This document shows positions 1 to 11,108 of a DNA stretch of 64,000 nucleotides, one piece after another. Source of the stretch: Knufia peltigerae (Eukaryota > Ascomycota > Eurotiomycetes > Chaetothyriales > Trichomeriaceae); the NCBI GenBank assembly GCA_030247855.1, contig JAPDRN010000095.1, positions 1-64,000 on the forward strand, written 5' to 3'. Within the stretch, counting starts at the first letter, position 1; each line of letters opens with the position of its first letter. The translations under genes were made by a program, and so were the position numbers. Below the pieces are notes generated by a model. That model was given only the letters and a program-made list of their open reading frames with translations, had not been told where the DNA came from and did no database searches.

Positions 1-374
1 GGAGGCGAGCGATCAATTCAGTCAAGGCTCGGCCGGGTTGTAAGGACGAGGCGCACGCAGAAAAAGTTGTCAATGAGATATGTTATCACCGGGGACGTGC
101 GGAACAATTCGTTACGCCATGTGTCGCACCTGGCACAGTCTATCTTGGAGTATCGTTGGTCCGCGTCCTTCCAGTACTCTTCGGCCCCCTGCTCGGACAT
201 GGTCCCTCGGGCCATGCGGTAAAAGTTCACCCATCGGTTCCAGATGGTGTCGGAAGGGAGAAGGGTGTGGCCTTTTGCGCCGGGAGAAGCACCTGAAGAC
301 GAAACCGAAGTCGGAGGTTGAGCAGCATTGGCCAGGGACGCAGAGGACGATGAAGGGTGGTCGGTGGCCGTCAT
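1..374 (-). CDS. Mitochondrial metalloprotease Atp23-like, 5' part
   Basis: Only the N-terminal part lies in the window; the gene runs off the left edge. From the ATG at 374 the frame gives a Ser/Ala-rich leader, then WVNFYRMARGTM, EEYWKDAD and a CARCDTWRNELFRTSPVITYL stretch. The paired Cys followed by W-x-x-x-LF-x-x-SP resembles the N-terminal region of the inner-membrane protease Atp23, which processes and helps assemble ATP synthase subunit 6. The HExxH catalytic motif would lie beyond position 1, so the call rests on the N-terminal block alone. A GTGCGC near 50 may be a donor of an intron that leaves the window. A longer frame reaching 476 begins with GTG and adds a run of Val from a GAC repeat, so I prefer the ATG. 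The gene is divergent from the glutamate kinase. Confidence 0.55.
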
Positions 375-852
375 GACGGCGAGGACGAAGAGAGGATGAG
401 CGAAGTTTGCAGGTTCGACGACGACGACGACGACGACAACTTGAGAATGACAGAACGGACAGGCACTGTGAACCACGACTCAAGTCATCTACGTACCGTA
501 CAACGAGAAATAAAAAGAGTGGTGGAACAAGCTACTCTAATTGGTCACTCTTTCCACATTTCGTAGCCTTACGGGTCAGCCTTGTTCCCTTAGCCAACAC
601 GTGATCAAACCACTTCGTTGCTTGGCATCAGTGACTCCCGCGATTCCCTTTTGCTGCCACCGGGGAATTTTATGGAGTGAATCCGAATGGACATGCGCGG
701 ACACCTGGTTTGTTGATGAAAGGGCGTACAAGCCTTGGGACTTGGCCGCATTTTTTCCCTATCCAGTGCTTTTCCAAGATGATACGTCTGTTTCGAAATC
801 AGGTGCCGTCGGGAAAAAACTTCTTGAATCATAAAAGAACAAAAAACTCGCA
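375..852. promoter_or_regulatory. Divergent promoter region with GAC repeat
   Basis: This 478-base gap separates two divergent starts (374 leftward, 853 rightward) and must hold both promoters. It contains a perfect trinucleotide run of GAC units at about 416-438. No convincing small gene is seen. Confidence 0.5.
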
Positions 853-2333
853 ATGAAACCGAGCAAGCATTTGACGATTGTCATCAAGATTGGTGCATAC
901 GATGCCTTTCCCCAGCATGAAAAGAAGCACCAGACTTACGGTTGTCATAGGGACGTCCTCGATCGTCGACGAGATCACACACGAGCCCATTCTCTCGATA
1001 CTGTCCTTGATCGTCGAGACCGCGATCAAACTGAGGCGCGATGGGCATAGAGTGGTCATCGTATCTTCGGGCGCTATTGGGGTCGGCCTGCAAAGAATGA
1101 ACATGCCCAAGCGTCCGAAGCACCTCGCGCAAGTCCAGGTAAGCCACGGTCTACATGCTTCGCTGTTGCTGCTGTTTCCTCTTTGCCCTGGTGTTCTGAC
1201 TCACCGCCATTCTTCAGGCCCTCGCGGCCATCGGCCAGTCCAGATTGATGTCCATCTGGGACTCCTTGTTCGCGCACATGAACCAGCCCGTCGCCCAGAT
1301 CCTTCTCACACGCAACGACATTGCCGATCGGATACAATACCTCAACGCTCAGAACACGCTCGCCGAGACGCTCTCACTCGGCGTCGTCCCGATCGTCAAC
1401 GAGAATGACACGCTCGCCGTGTCGGAAATCAAGTTCGGCGACAACGACACCCTCTCTGCCATCACGGCGGCCATGGTCCACGCCGACTACCTATTCCTCA
1501 TGACCGACGTCGAAGCCTTGTATGACAAGAATCCCCGCAAATTTCCCGACGCCCAACCAATCCTGGTCGTCGACGACATTGACGCCCTCCAGGCCGACGT
1601 GTCGTCCGCCGGTTCAGCCTTGGGGACAGGCGGAATGGCGACCAAGATCGTCGCGGCGCGACTCGCTACGGCGGCAGGTACGTCGACCATCATCACCAAG
1701 TCATCGAAACCCGGCAACATTGCCGCCGTGATTCGACACCTCCACCCTCCGGTCGACCCGGAGACGGGCGAAAGCATATCGACAGAAGCCGAATCCCCCG
1801 CTCCACCTCTACACACGCGCTTCGTCCCGTCCAGTAGTCCCATCAGGAACCGCGCCTTCTGGATCTTGCACGGCCTCGCACCCCACGGGACCATCTACAT
1901 CGACCGCGGCGCGAGCAACGCCCTCGTCAACAAAGCCGGGCTCCTCCCGGTCGGCGTGGTCGGGGTCGAAGGAAACTTTGCCCAGCAAGAGGCCGTCCGG
2001 CTCGTCGTGGTCGACAAGCACCCCCTTGGCCGCCTCTCACCGACGGGCGACTCGAGCGCCACGGCCATGCACCTCGTCTTGAAGGGCGAAGAAATCGGGC
2101 GTGCCGTCGTCAACTACTCGGCCGGCGAGGTCGCCAGGATCAAGGGCCTTAGGAGCGGTGACATCATCGGGACTCTCGGATATGCAGACAGCGAGTACGT
2201 CGCGTACCGGGAGAATGTGAGTTTGCACAACACGTCCAGTGCAAGCCGGCCTGAGACCCCTAGCGGTTTCCGCACGCCCGCCAAGGAGAGGACGCCCGAC
2301 AGTAGTATTGCGGACTTGAGAGCTGGACAGTAA
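853..2333 (+). CDS. Glutamate 5-kinase (proline biosynthesis)
   Basis: Catalyses ATP-dependent phosphorylation of glutamate, the first step of proline synthesis (yeast Pro1, bacterial ProB). Exons read 853-892, 951-1138 and 1218-2333, giving 447 aa, the usual fungal length. The first splice rebuilds IKIGTSSIVDE at the nucleotide-binding N terminus; the second joins KHLAQVQ to ALAAIGQ. Visible kinase motifs are SSGAIGVG, the glutamate-binding NENDT, and GTGGMATK; the C-terminal part (about residues 300-390) with GLLPVGVVGVEGNF fits a PUA domain. The last 60 residues are Ser/Pro-rich and variable. Intron 893-950 has a CTTAC branch site. Sequence and family agree well. Confidence 0.95.
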
Positions 2334-2708
2334 GGTGTCTGGCTCGCGCCTGGTCTCGGCACCTGCTTTGCATGTGCGGTTTCACTGATGTCGGTGGACA
2401 GGGTTTGTTTTGACGCATCTATAGAGGGAGAGCCCAGAGTTACAGGCCAAGAGATGATTTGCATGGCAAGGCATAGATTTTTGCGCATATATTTCGGCGC
2501 CTGATGGTGACTTAAAATGGGGATAGGATAATGAATGACTAGATACAATTGAAGGACTCACCAAGGTCCTTCCTCCCGAAAGTGGTGTACATGTTCCCTT
2601 TCGCCGTTCCTATGAGCGGTGCCGTAGCCAAAAGATGCTCTCAAGCCTCCATGGTACAGCGTTAGAAAAATAGCCTCCGGACGCCTCTCTCCCATTGTCC
2701 CTTGTTTC
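2334..2708. other. Convergent 3' intergenic region
   Basis: About 375 bases between the stops of the glutamate kinase and the cupin gene. I see no gene; it probably holds both 3' untranslated ends. Confidence 0.5.
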
Positions 2709-3723
2709 TCAGCCCATGACGACAGGGCCGGTACTGCCATAACCGCTCGAGCTGAGTCCGCACTTCGCCAGACAGCTTTCAAAGCCCGCCTGACTACCTG
2801 TACCGACTTGCGGGATAGCCTGTCCGGTCGCTGTCCAGTTGCCGTTGGAGAGCTCAATAAAAGGCATGACTGTCAAGCCTATGTCATCGGGCAGCATGAA
2901 AAAAGCTTGTGCGAGGTTGACTGTCGATGCGTCTGCATCATTGAGAAACGAATAGAGTTGGTTGTTCTCGCAGCCTACACGTCCAGTGTCAGTATTGCCA
3001 GTCTCGCAGGACGACTTAAGGATGAAGAGACTAACCTGTGTTATACATGGTATGCACACTCGCTCTAGGGAAGATTGTCATCATGCCTGGGGTGAGAGTC
3101 TGCTCGACGATTCTTGCTCCATTCTCCTGATACATGTATGTGTTTGTAGTGCCATTTATAGCGACAACGAGGTTGTCCGCACGATGGAAGTGCGGAGCAA
3201 GCATTGCGCAAGGGCCCAGATTGAGTTGTGCGACAGTAACCCCGACCGTGCTCAGAACAGGCCATGTTGCTGCGTTCGCATTGCAGACACTCCCCGGATG
3301 CCACGAGTACTTGGGGTTAGAGGTGAAATTGTACACCAGTTGTTCGTCAGTGAGCATGTTGAGCCGGTCAAGCATGGTGGCCGCGGATTTGAGCTTAGCT
3401 ACAAGGTCAGGGTCGGATGTTTTGTCGACGGCCAGAACAACCTTGGGCATGATGCCAACCAGCAACCCGAGGAGAGGCGTAAGCCCAATGGCCAAGGGTA
3501 CGAACATCATTGGCCGATACCGACGAAGATAGAGGTAGCTTACGTTGAAGGTCAATATGGAGGTGAAGACCGCGATGGGTAGAAACACTGGTTGCGCGAT
3601 CTTATCGTACTTGTTGTTCGGTTCTTGGAAGGGAAAGAGCAGCTCTTGAATCCAGCTTGGATGTGCACAGTCTGGGGTGGAGGAGCAGAACCAGGAAGTT
3701 GGATCCAAAGTGAGCACAGGCAT
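2709..3723 (-). CDS. Cupin-domain (germin/spherulin-like) membrane protein
   Basis: Two exons, 3723-3036 and 2974-2709, with a 61-base intron whose splice rebuilds MYNTGCENNQ. The product is about 317 aa. The C-terminal half is a cupin barrel: LNLGPCAMLAPHFHRADN carries the H-x-H metal-type motif, followed by NTYMYQENG and GMMTIFPRASVHTMYN, as in germin/spherulin-1A proteins that are often secreted or stress-linked. The N-terminal 90 residues hold two strongly hydrophobic stretches (around FLPIAVFTSILTFNVSYLYL and MFVPLAIGLTPLLGLLVGIM), unusual for this family. The ATG at 3723 has no obvious signal peptide before it, so an upstream exon may be missing. Enzyme activity cannot be inferred. Confidence 0.75.
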
Positions 3724-6700
3724 GGGTTGGAAGATACCGAATTTAAAGACTTTTTGTTGTCAAGCCTCACCTTTGTCGGCATCGTCTTCGAGACCAGGAT
3801 CAGAATGTCTCGGAGGGGATGAGATCAGGTGGAATCAGTCAGAGGTGGCTTCTCGAAGGATTTGCAGTGTAGTGGTGAAGGACCACAAAAATCCATTGGT
3901 GGTATATGATCCATCTTTCCAGCGAGACAAGTGACTTGATTTGCTACCAAGTTCAGCATGAAGTGCTTTGCGCGGGACCTTCTCGGGCATCTGACCTTGC
4001 CATGAGTTCGTGCCACGACGGACTGTTCTGGTGTTGGAAATGAATGACAAAGACCTCCCTTCTCGCAGCACACGAAAGGAGATGAACGGATTCTGCTGCC
4101 CTCACATGTACGGACGCCGGTTTCCAACCCTCGGGTAGCAGCCTTGTATAATGGGCGGCACGGGCCTTGGGTCAACAAGTTTCGCATATATTTGGGCCAT
4201 GTAGTTTCAATAAAAGATCCCCGAGTAAAAACATGAGGATTTCAATGAGATCGTCCGGTCAATACAGCCCTCGCTTGCTCCGCGCCAGAGATGGTCGCAG
4301 AGCAAAAGGTGAATCAAGGGAATTTGAAGAAGAATTGGAATTGCTGGGGGCACTGCGCATGATTTTAAATCCCACCTGAAGTAAGGTCTGAAGAAGCGGC
4401 CTCTGGACGGTTTCGCTCTGAGCATGGCACGATGATAGCAGTGGCTTGAACCAGTACCTCCTTCACAGCAAGCGTGTTGCTTACACTGTGTAGCGATGAC
4501 CTATAACTTTGAAAAGTGCAATCAAGGAAAAGGCCGAAACTGTACAGCTGTTGCACCGTGGAAGTTGAAAAGGTCTACTGGGCAGCGCAAGATGTGTCGG
4601 TGAGGCTGTCAGTTGCGCCAAGGGGCCTCCTTGAGCATGCATCTCCCTATGATGGTGCGTTCGAGTAATGCTTGATGGCCGTTGTACCTACACCCTCGGC
4701 TGGTGACGGCAGGACACAGGCGAGGCAGTAACGCAGCTGAATCTTGGTTGCTGACCATGGCTGCGGGAAATTCGTGGGACAGAGAGATCTCTGCATCACC
4801 TTGCACCAAGTCATCGTAGTCCCAGAAAATCGATCCTCGCTCGAATGCAAGTAATTGTCATGCCCTTGGACACCCGCATCAAACACGTTAAGCGGCACGG
4901 AATGTTGCAGGAAAGGTCGGGCATTGGAGGTATCCGTATAGAGCCCTGGAATCCATTCGGGCGGTATCATGATTCACACCAAAGACACAGGCACTTTCGA
5001 TTCAAGGGGCAATGAGTAATAAGCGCAGACTCCGGACTCTATGAGAAAAAGTCTCACGGGAGGGAATAAGCCTCTAAAAATTGGTTTGATGTGACTTGGT
5101 TGCTCCTTTCAAGGTAATGCAAGACTGTCCACGAGCACCTAAAGTTAGCACTAGACGAGGCGCCGCCATTGACATCAACTGCGGCGTAAGTGCATAAGCA
5201 GGTGCAGGTCGAGTGGACATCTCGGAGGTCCTGCATGAGGAAGCCCCTTTGAAGCCGCCTTCAAACTGTTGCTGGTCTGGGGTTGGCGATTCGAAATGTG
5301 AGAAACCATGATGCGTGATAGACGGTTATCCTTCTTTCCGAGAAGATAACTTGATCAATCCGAGGCATTATCTAAGTAATGCGCGGGAGCAGCGGTGGCT
5401 GCGGGATGACATGGGAGCATGCGCACCCGGGCAGGGGTTGACCTGGTCTGGCCTGAGATAGGGAGGGATAGGCAAGGCAACTTAGTGAGCTTCCCCCGCG
5501 AGAAGGTCACTTCTCCGTCTCTGGCCTGCGGATGGTTAGCAGTAGATGGGCTTGATGAAAAGGATTCTCACCACTCAGTCGTAACAACAGGCCTTTCACT
5601 GTGTCCTGCGCATTCATCAGGATGCGTTGCGTGTGTCCCAATCACGCCGTGTGCCCGTCCATGTGATTCGACGCTAGAAAGAGATGAAAATTGATGGACT
5701 CGTCGACGGCAGCGATGAATGGACGAATGGACGAGGTGGTGGATCGAAATCAGGGGGTTGGCTGCTTGTTGACTCCTCGAATCGAGTTTAGGGCGCGTGT
5801 TACCCAAAAGTCGTGCCTGCATGTGCAGCCGTGTGTCTCCTCTTTTCCCCTTCCAAGCCCGTGGTTAACCAGGATGCCAGGGATGCCAGGGATGCCAACG
5901 AGCCACCGACACTGAGGTCCGGCAGTCAGGGATGCCAGTCTCGTCCCAGTGCTCAAAAAAGTCCTGTTACTGTACAGAAAGAAGTCTGAGGAATTGGTTG
6001 CGTCCCAAGACTCGTACTGTTGCGGATCAGAAACACCCAACCGACCGTCTCATCCTCACTCCTGTTTCTAAAGCCTAAGCGACTCTTTGTCCTCTGCAGC
6101 CCGGTTGAACCCTGTCAAGTTGCATGACCCATTGGCTCTGGCGAGCCGCTACTTGCTGCACCTGTCAACTCCCTCGCACGAGACTGCCGACCGCAGTGCG
6201 GACTCGCCCCTTCGTCGACATATCCGAGAACCTCGTTTTGAGTCAACTTTCGCAACAAGGCACACCGTTGATGCCTGTGGTTGACGACAGCATCGCCCTC
6301 GCTGTACGCCTGAGTGACTCCCTCCCGCGACGACTCCCCCATTTCACTCCCGACCCCTGCGATCCCCTCAAGTGTTACTAGGCATCTACACCCTTCTCGC
6401 GAAGCTATTCAATCTGGAGCCCTCCTGCGCGCTTCCTTCATCATAGAGGCGCAATATTCAAGTTGGCAGAAACATAAAAGAGACGACAACACACGCTATG
6501 GCTGGTTGATCATCGCCATGTTCTGGTCCGAAGTGGAACCCAGAATCCAGGGCACTTCAAAGCAGGATATCGCCTTGTGCGCAAACGAGCTCGCATAAGA
6601 TACTGGAATATCTGTTGAAAGGGAACTACGCCTGCGTTTAAAGAACCATTTCGCTGTACAAGTCGGGGTGCTGATCGAACACCATACCCAGGTCGCTTTG

Positions 6701-6971
6701 GTTTCAATCTCGACCAACTGTGCAGCTTATCCACCACCCTTTGATTCGCCCCGACACCTGGTGCTGCAGGTACAAGTTGCATCCATTCTGATTAACGGCA
6801 GAGCTGCAGACCGTTGAAGATTACGTTTGCAGCTGCAGTGTAGCCCATTCGACGTCGCCGATCGAAGCCAGCCATTGTTGAGTCCACGATTGATATTGAT
6901 CTACAGCCTGCTCGACTATCATCATCCCCATATAAGGCTGCTGTCGTATAGTCGACTCGCTGCTAAAGATA
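3724..6971. other. Long gene-poor interval
   Basis: About 3.2 kb with only short, unconvincing reading frames on both strands and no recognisable domain. A small direct repeat (GGATGCCAGG units) sits at about 5871-5900 and recurs once near 5929. The last several hundred bases are probably the promoter and 5' UTR of the MIT-domain gene. A non-coding RNA or a decayed element is possible, but nothing supports either. Confidence 0.5.
5871..5900. repeat. Short tandem repeat, GGATGCCAGG units
   Basis: Three near-identical 10-base units follow one another, with another copy of AGGGATGCCAG about 30 bases downstream. It lies in non-coding sequence. Confidence 0.7.
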
Positions 6972-9900
6972 ATGAGCTCAACCGCGGCTCCTGCCACATA
7001 CTACAGGAGACATTCACGTTCTGACTCAACATCTTCCTCCTCTCACCCGATCAAAAAGGCTGCCTCTATTTCAATCAGACCTAGCAGGAATGCCCAATTG
7101 AAGGGTGGCTCAAGCAGTCCCGATCGCGTATCACCCAGTACATACTTTTACGACCGAAGTCGATCCGACAGCAGACCAGAGAATCGCCTCGACTCGAAGT
7201 CGCTTGGTTCTAATCTCAATATCAACCGTTGGTCACATTCGACCTCAAGTAGTGTATCCGCACTCGACACCGAAACTTCTCGAGTCAAGGCGAACACTTC
7301 ACGACGGAGGAGCATAGAGCCGTCGCTGATGTCGTCGATCGCGGCAGCAGGAAGGCTTGAACCTCCACAACCGTCGATGAGATCTTACAGCCAAAGTCCC
7401 CACCGAAGCCAGGACCAAGGTCACCTTCAGGTGGACCGCGGTTATGGCTCGCGAGGTGGGAATTCCGGGGGTGCATCTCCGCTGACACCTACGTCCATGT
7501 TCAATACCAGTTCGAGTGAATACTTCGGAGAGACGTGGCAGAAAAGAAATGCAAAAACGGGAGATCCCGTGACAATGTCCGTTCATTACATGAAGGCAGG
7601 TAACACGGGCAATAGGCCCACGGAGAATATTGCCTCGCAGTACATGGCGCAGCCTCCACGACTGGGTACGCAAGAAAGAAAGCTTGAGGCCATCGTCCAA
7701 GATGATCAGAACGAGGCAACGCAAGACAGCGTACCGGCGCGAGGAAGAAGCCATCGAAGTCCTACGCAGAAAACCATGCTGTCCAAGGCACTGGCAAAAG
7801 CCAACACCGCAGTCCTTCTGGACAATGCCCAGAATATTGAAGGTGCCATAGAAGCGTATGACGAGGCGTGTGAGCTCCTGCAGCAAGTGCTCGTCCGAAG
7901 CTCCGATTTGGACGACAGGAAGAAATTGTCAAATATCCGGAGCACTTACTCGAACCGGATAGCAGAATTGCATGATCTGGATAGCTCTTTCTCTGGGCTG
8001 ATTGAGAAGGCGCTCCCAGAGGATCCCCCATTCGACGAGAATGGCCAGTCTTTCTTCGCAAGTGATGGCCCCGAGCCAGACACAACAGGTGTATTAGAAT
8101 CGGTCAAGATCCCTCCTCGAGGGGAGTCATTATTGCCCGAGATTTTTGGAGGGGAGACCTTTCTCAATGAATCGTCTCGAAAAAGGCTCCAGATCCCCAG
8201 TCTGACCATTCCCATGGATACACAGTACATGCCCCCTCCGCTGTCTCCCCGGAGAGCTCCTTCCGTGTCTTCCGATAGAGACACAGATACTCCGTTGGCG
8301 ACTTCGAGAACAGACGATGTGGTGAACAATATTCTCCACGCACGAGAAGGTAGCACCGAGTCAACGTCCTGGCTGGACACTTTTGAAGACGGCGAGACCT
8401 CATCGAGGTCTTCTCGGTTGTCTTCTATCGATCTTGGACTCAACAAACATCAGCGTCTCGCTGACGAGATCGAGGCAGAATTTGATGCCGCCCTCAGTGC
8501 CGCTGTTGATGCCGCCTATGATGATGAAATGCCCGAAGATACGACACCCAGGCCTGATAGACTAGCACAGGAGTCCTTCTCTACAACGCTGCCCCCACTT
8601 CAGTCGATCTTCCAACCGTCGAATCTGGGTATAACGAGCGAGTACGACGAGGAGGATTCGTCCGATGAGGAAGAAAGGATTCTCGAAGAGATGACAAGAG
8701 GTTATGTTTTCGACGATTTCTCGTTTGACAACAAATCCAAATCTGCCCTGCCTCGACAATCGGATTCGAGCACGGTTTCCGGTCGTACTTGGGCCAGTTC
8801 GATCCCGTCAACAACTGCAACCAATGCTACAACGTTGAGTACACTCAAGGAAGCCTACGAACCTGCTTCTGAGCTGTCACCTCGGCCCACTCCTCCTGCG
8901 AAGGATACCCCTCCGCTGACGATGCCGCCGAGAACAGCACTTCCTCCCGCCCCTGTTCTACCAGCTCCTAAGCCAGCAAGCAGGCCACTGAGTGCCGAAA
9001 AACCGGGCGGACTTGGCATTCGCGAGCGAAGGTTTTCAGGACGAACAGGTGAACAACTCAAGATCGAGACGTTCGCCCGGCGCGGCTCCTCTGCTCAGCC
9101 ACCGAAGCCGGGAGATGTACCGACAACTGTTCAAGCATCCTCGTCTGTGGCCCAGAAGATACCTCACACCGCACCGTTAGAAGCCACCAACTCGCTTGGA
9201 GGAGAACCCCCACCACCGATGACAACGATGCCGTCAATGGAATCCTTCCAAAGCGAATCGCCATCGACTCCAGCCTTGACGCAGGGTGGCTCCCAAGGGA
9301 GTCTCGAGGAATCCATGATCCCCCCATCGCCTTCGAGACTGGGGAGGATGGTATCGCCGCAGGGTGGAATCAAGAAAAACCATTCATCCACGAGTCTCAG
9401 GATGAGAAATCTGTCAATAGCCACGACTGAAACAAACAATGAGTCTCCCGTGACTCCAGGCAGTTCCGGTCCCAATGGTGAAGGGAGGACAATTCCACCG
9501 CCCCTGCCTTCCGCAGCATTGCCAACCCCATCCACTGCTGCATTCGGGCCTAATCTTCTCCAATCCGGGGGCATGTACCTCTTTGACGATCACACCGGAG
9601 GTCCCACTTCTCCTGAACTTTCAAGAACTCCGAGTGCGTCTGTGACGCCGCCCCAGTCACTTGAGCCCTGTCCCGAGTCTTCACTACTGCGCCCATTCTG
9701 GTTGATGCGATGTTTGTACCAGACTCTCGCTCACCCTCGGGGTGGATATCTGACGACAAAACTGTTCATTTCTCGAGATATCTGGCGTGTCCGAAATGTC
9801 AAGTTGAAAGCTATCGAGGACAAGGTCTCGCAATGTGATCTATTAACTGCGGCGCTCCTGAAACTCACCAAGGTGGACACATTCGATGCGGACGCGATGC

Positions 9901-10508
9901 TGGAAGAGCTGCAGTCTTTCGAGACCGTCTTGGATCAAGTGCGGATCACACTGCTGAAGAAGATTGGCAGTGATGTTGGATTTGGGGGATCCACCGGCAT
10001 GTTCAAAGGTGGAAAGGAAGAACAGGAAGGCAAGTCCGGCAATGCTGCTACCAAGACATTTGCCTCGAGCTGGCGGAAACTTCGATCCAAGTCAAGTACG
10101 CCGGCCATGGGGTCGAATGGATCAAAAGATGTATCTACGCCAGGCTTGACCATGGCGACCCTGCCAATGACTTCGTCCAGTTCGGTTCACTCTTCTCGTT
10201 CACACCACAATCGGAAGATCGTGCCGCCACCCACCCCGTCTGCCTTGTCCAGTATCCAGCCCAGTCATGCAATGTACATGTCGAGTCTCGCGCGTCTTTT
10301 TGACGCAGCACAGGTTCTGGATGGGATCGCAAGACAGGTGGAAGACCCGGGCCTGAAATGCAGCAACAAGACCCAAGTCGGGTTGGAGCTAGGAGTGAAG
10401 AACGCGGCCGAGTTCTTCGCCTTCTACGTTATTCGTTTTGTGATGGCAGATTTAATGTTGATGGTTGACAAGTTTGTCAAAAGAGGGACAGAGTGGGTGA
10501 TGACTTGA
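6972..10508 (+). CDS. MIT-domain protein, large and disordered
   Basis: A single uninterrupted frame of 1178 aa. The first 260 residues are Ser/Arg-rich and disordered. Around 265-335 a MIT (microtubule-interacting and trafficking) three-helix domain is visible: MLSKALAKANTAVLLDN, then IEGAIEAYDEACELLQQVL and the YSNRIAELHDL end. MIT domains bind ESCRT-III tails, so a role in endosomal or membrane remodelling is a reasonable inference. Then come acidic and Pro/Ser-rich linkers, a conserved-looking helical block near 903-1000 (LLRPFWLMRCLYQTLAHP, DIWRVRNVKLKAIEDKV) and a helical C terminus (MYMSSLARLFDAAQVLDGIA). Proteins of this architecture occur across filamentous ascomycetes, but I know of no assigned function. 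Confidence 0.85.
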   Translation: MSSTAAPATYYRRHSRSDSTSSSSHPIKKAASISIRPSRNAQLKGGSSSPDRVSPSTYFYDRSRSDSRPENRLDSKSLGSNLNINRWSHSTSSSVSALDTETSRVKANTSRRRSIEPSLMSSIAAAGRLEPPQPSMRSYSQSPHRSQDQGHLQVDRGYGSRGGNSGGASPLTPTSMFNTSSSEYFGETWQKRNAKTGDPVTMSVHYMKAGNTGNRPTENIASQYMAQPPRLGTQERKLEAIVQDDQNEATQDSVPARGRSHRSPTQKTMLSKALAKANTAVLLDNAQNIEGAIEAYDEACELLQQVLVRSSDLDDRKKLSNIRSTYSNRIAELHDLDSSFSGLIEKALPEDPPFDENGQSFFASDGPEPDTTGVLESVKIPPRGESLLPEIFGGETFLNESSRKRLQIPSLTIPMDTQYMPPPLSPRRAPSVSSDRDTDTPLATSRTDDVVNNILHAREGSTESTSWLDTFEDGETSSRSSRLSSIDLGLNKHQRLADEIEAEFDAALSAAVDAAYDDEMPEDTTPRPDRLAQESFSTTLPPLQSIFQPSNLGITSEYDEEDSSDEEERILEEMTRGYVFDDFSFDNKSKSALPRQSDSSTVSGRTWASSIPSTTATNATTLSTLKEAYEPASELSPRPTPPAKDTPPLTMPPRTALPPAPVLPAPKPASRPLSAEKPGGLGIRERRFSGRTGEQLKIETFARRGSSAQPPKPGDVPTTVQASSSVAQKIPHTAPLEATNSLGGEPPPPMTTMPSMESFQSESPSTPALTQGGSQGSLEESMIPPSPSRLGRMVSPQGGIKKNHSSTSLRMRNLSIATTETNNESPVTPGSSGPNGEGRTIPPPLPSAALPTPSTAAFGPNLLQSGGMYLFDDHTGGPTSPELSRTPSASVTPPQSLEPCPESSLLRPFWLMRCLYQTLAHPRGGYLTTKLFISRDIWRVRNVKLKAIEDKVSQCDLLTAALLKLTKVDTFDADAMLEELQSFETVLDQVRITLLKKIGSDVGFGGSTGMFKGGKEEQEGKSGNAATKTFASSWRKLRSKSSTPAMGSNGSKDVSTPGLTMATLPMTSSSSVHSSRSHHNRKIVPPPTPSALSSIQPSHAMYMSSLARLFDAAQVLDGIARQVEDPGLKCSNKTQVGLELGVKNAAEFFAFYVIRFVMADLMLMVDKFVKRGTEWVMT

Positions 10509-11108
10509 ACCTGATGTCTCGATCCGTGTCGATACGGGGTTCAGGTCCATGTATTCTGCCGCGGGCCGAATTTCGTACATACTGCACGCCCCATTTCGCA
10601 GCGCCTTTTTTGCATTCCTGTGGCGTTTTCTCCTACATTTTTGATCTGATGTCTTTTATGATACCAATTACTAGCCGTCGCTATCGTTTTTGTATTGGGT
10701 TCAGTCCGGGAACCCAAGGGCCGGTTGATTTTCGCTGTGCAGGGTTTTTGAAGCGGGAAAAAGATACAGTCGCTTACTAGGTTCCAAGTATGATGTATAT
10801 AGAAATAGTGGGTTACGAAGTAGCATGTCGAGCAGATGGTGCGATCTGTTTGTGAAAGGTAACTTGAGATGATCTATTCTAGTATACCATTCACACTTAC
10901 ATTTCGAGTATTTAATCTTTTTTCTTTGCATGTGTTTGCGTGTGTGTGTCAGGGTGCTATTTATAGCCATGACAAGAGACACGAGGCCACTTATAGACAT
11001 CTAGATCGATGCCCGGGGAATGTGTTGTTGCTTTATCCAACCAGGTTTGGGGGCAAGTCAAGGTTTTTTTTTTGGAGCAGAGGTACATAGTACCTCCTGA
11101 GACATCAT
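10509..11108. other. Convergent intergenic region
   Basis: 600 bases between two stops. It is AT-rich in the middle with a GTGTGTGTC tract near 10940 and a poly-T tract near 11065. No gene is seen; it holds the 3' ends of both neighbours. Confidence 0.5.

Noticed and set aside
3825..6782. Several frames of 60-120 codons as genes
   Set aside because: They overlap on opposite strands, lack domains and good start context, and show no splice pattern joining them.
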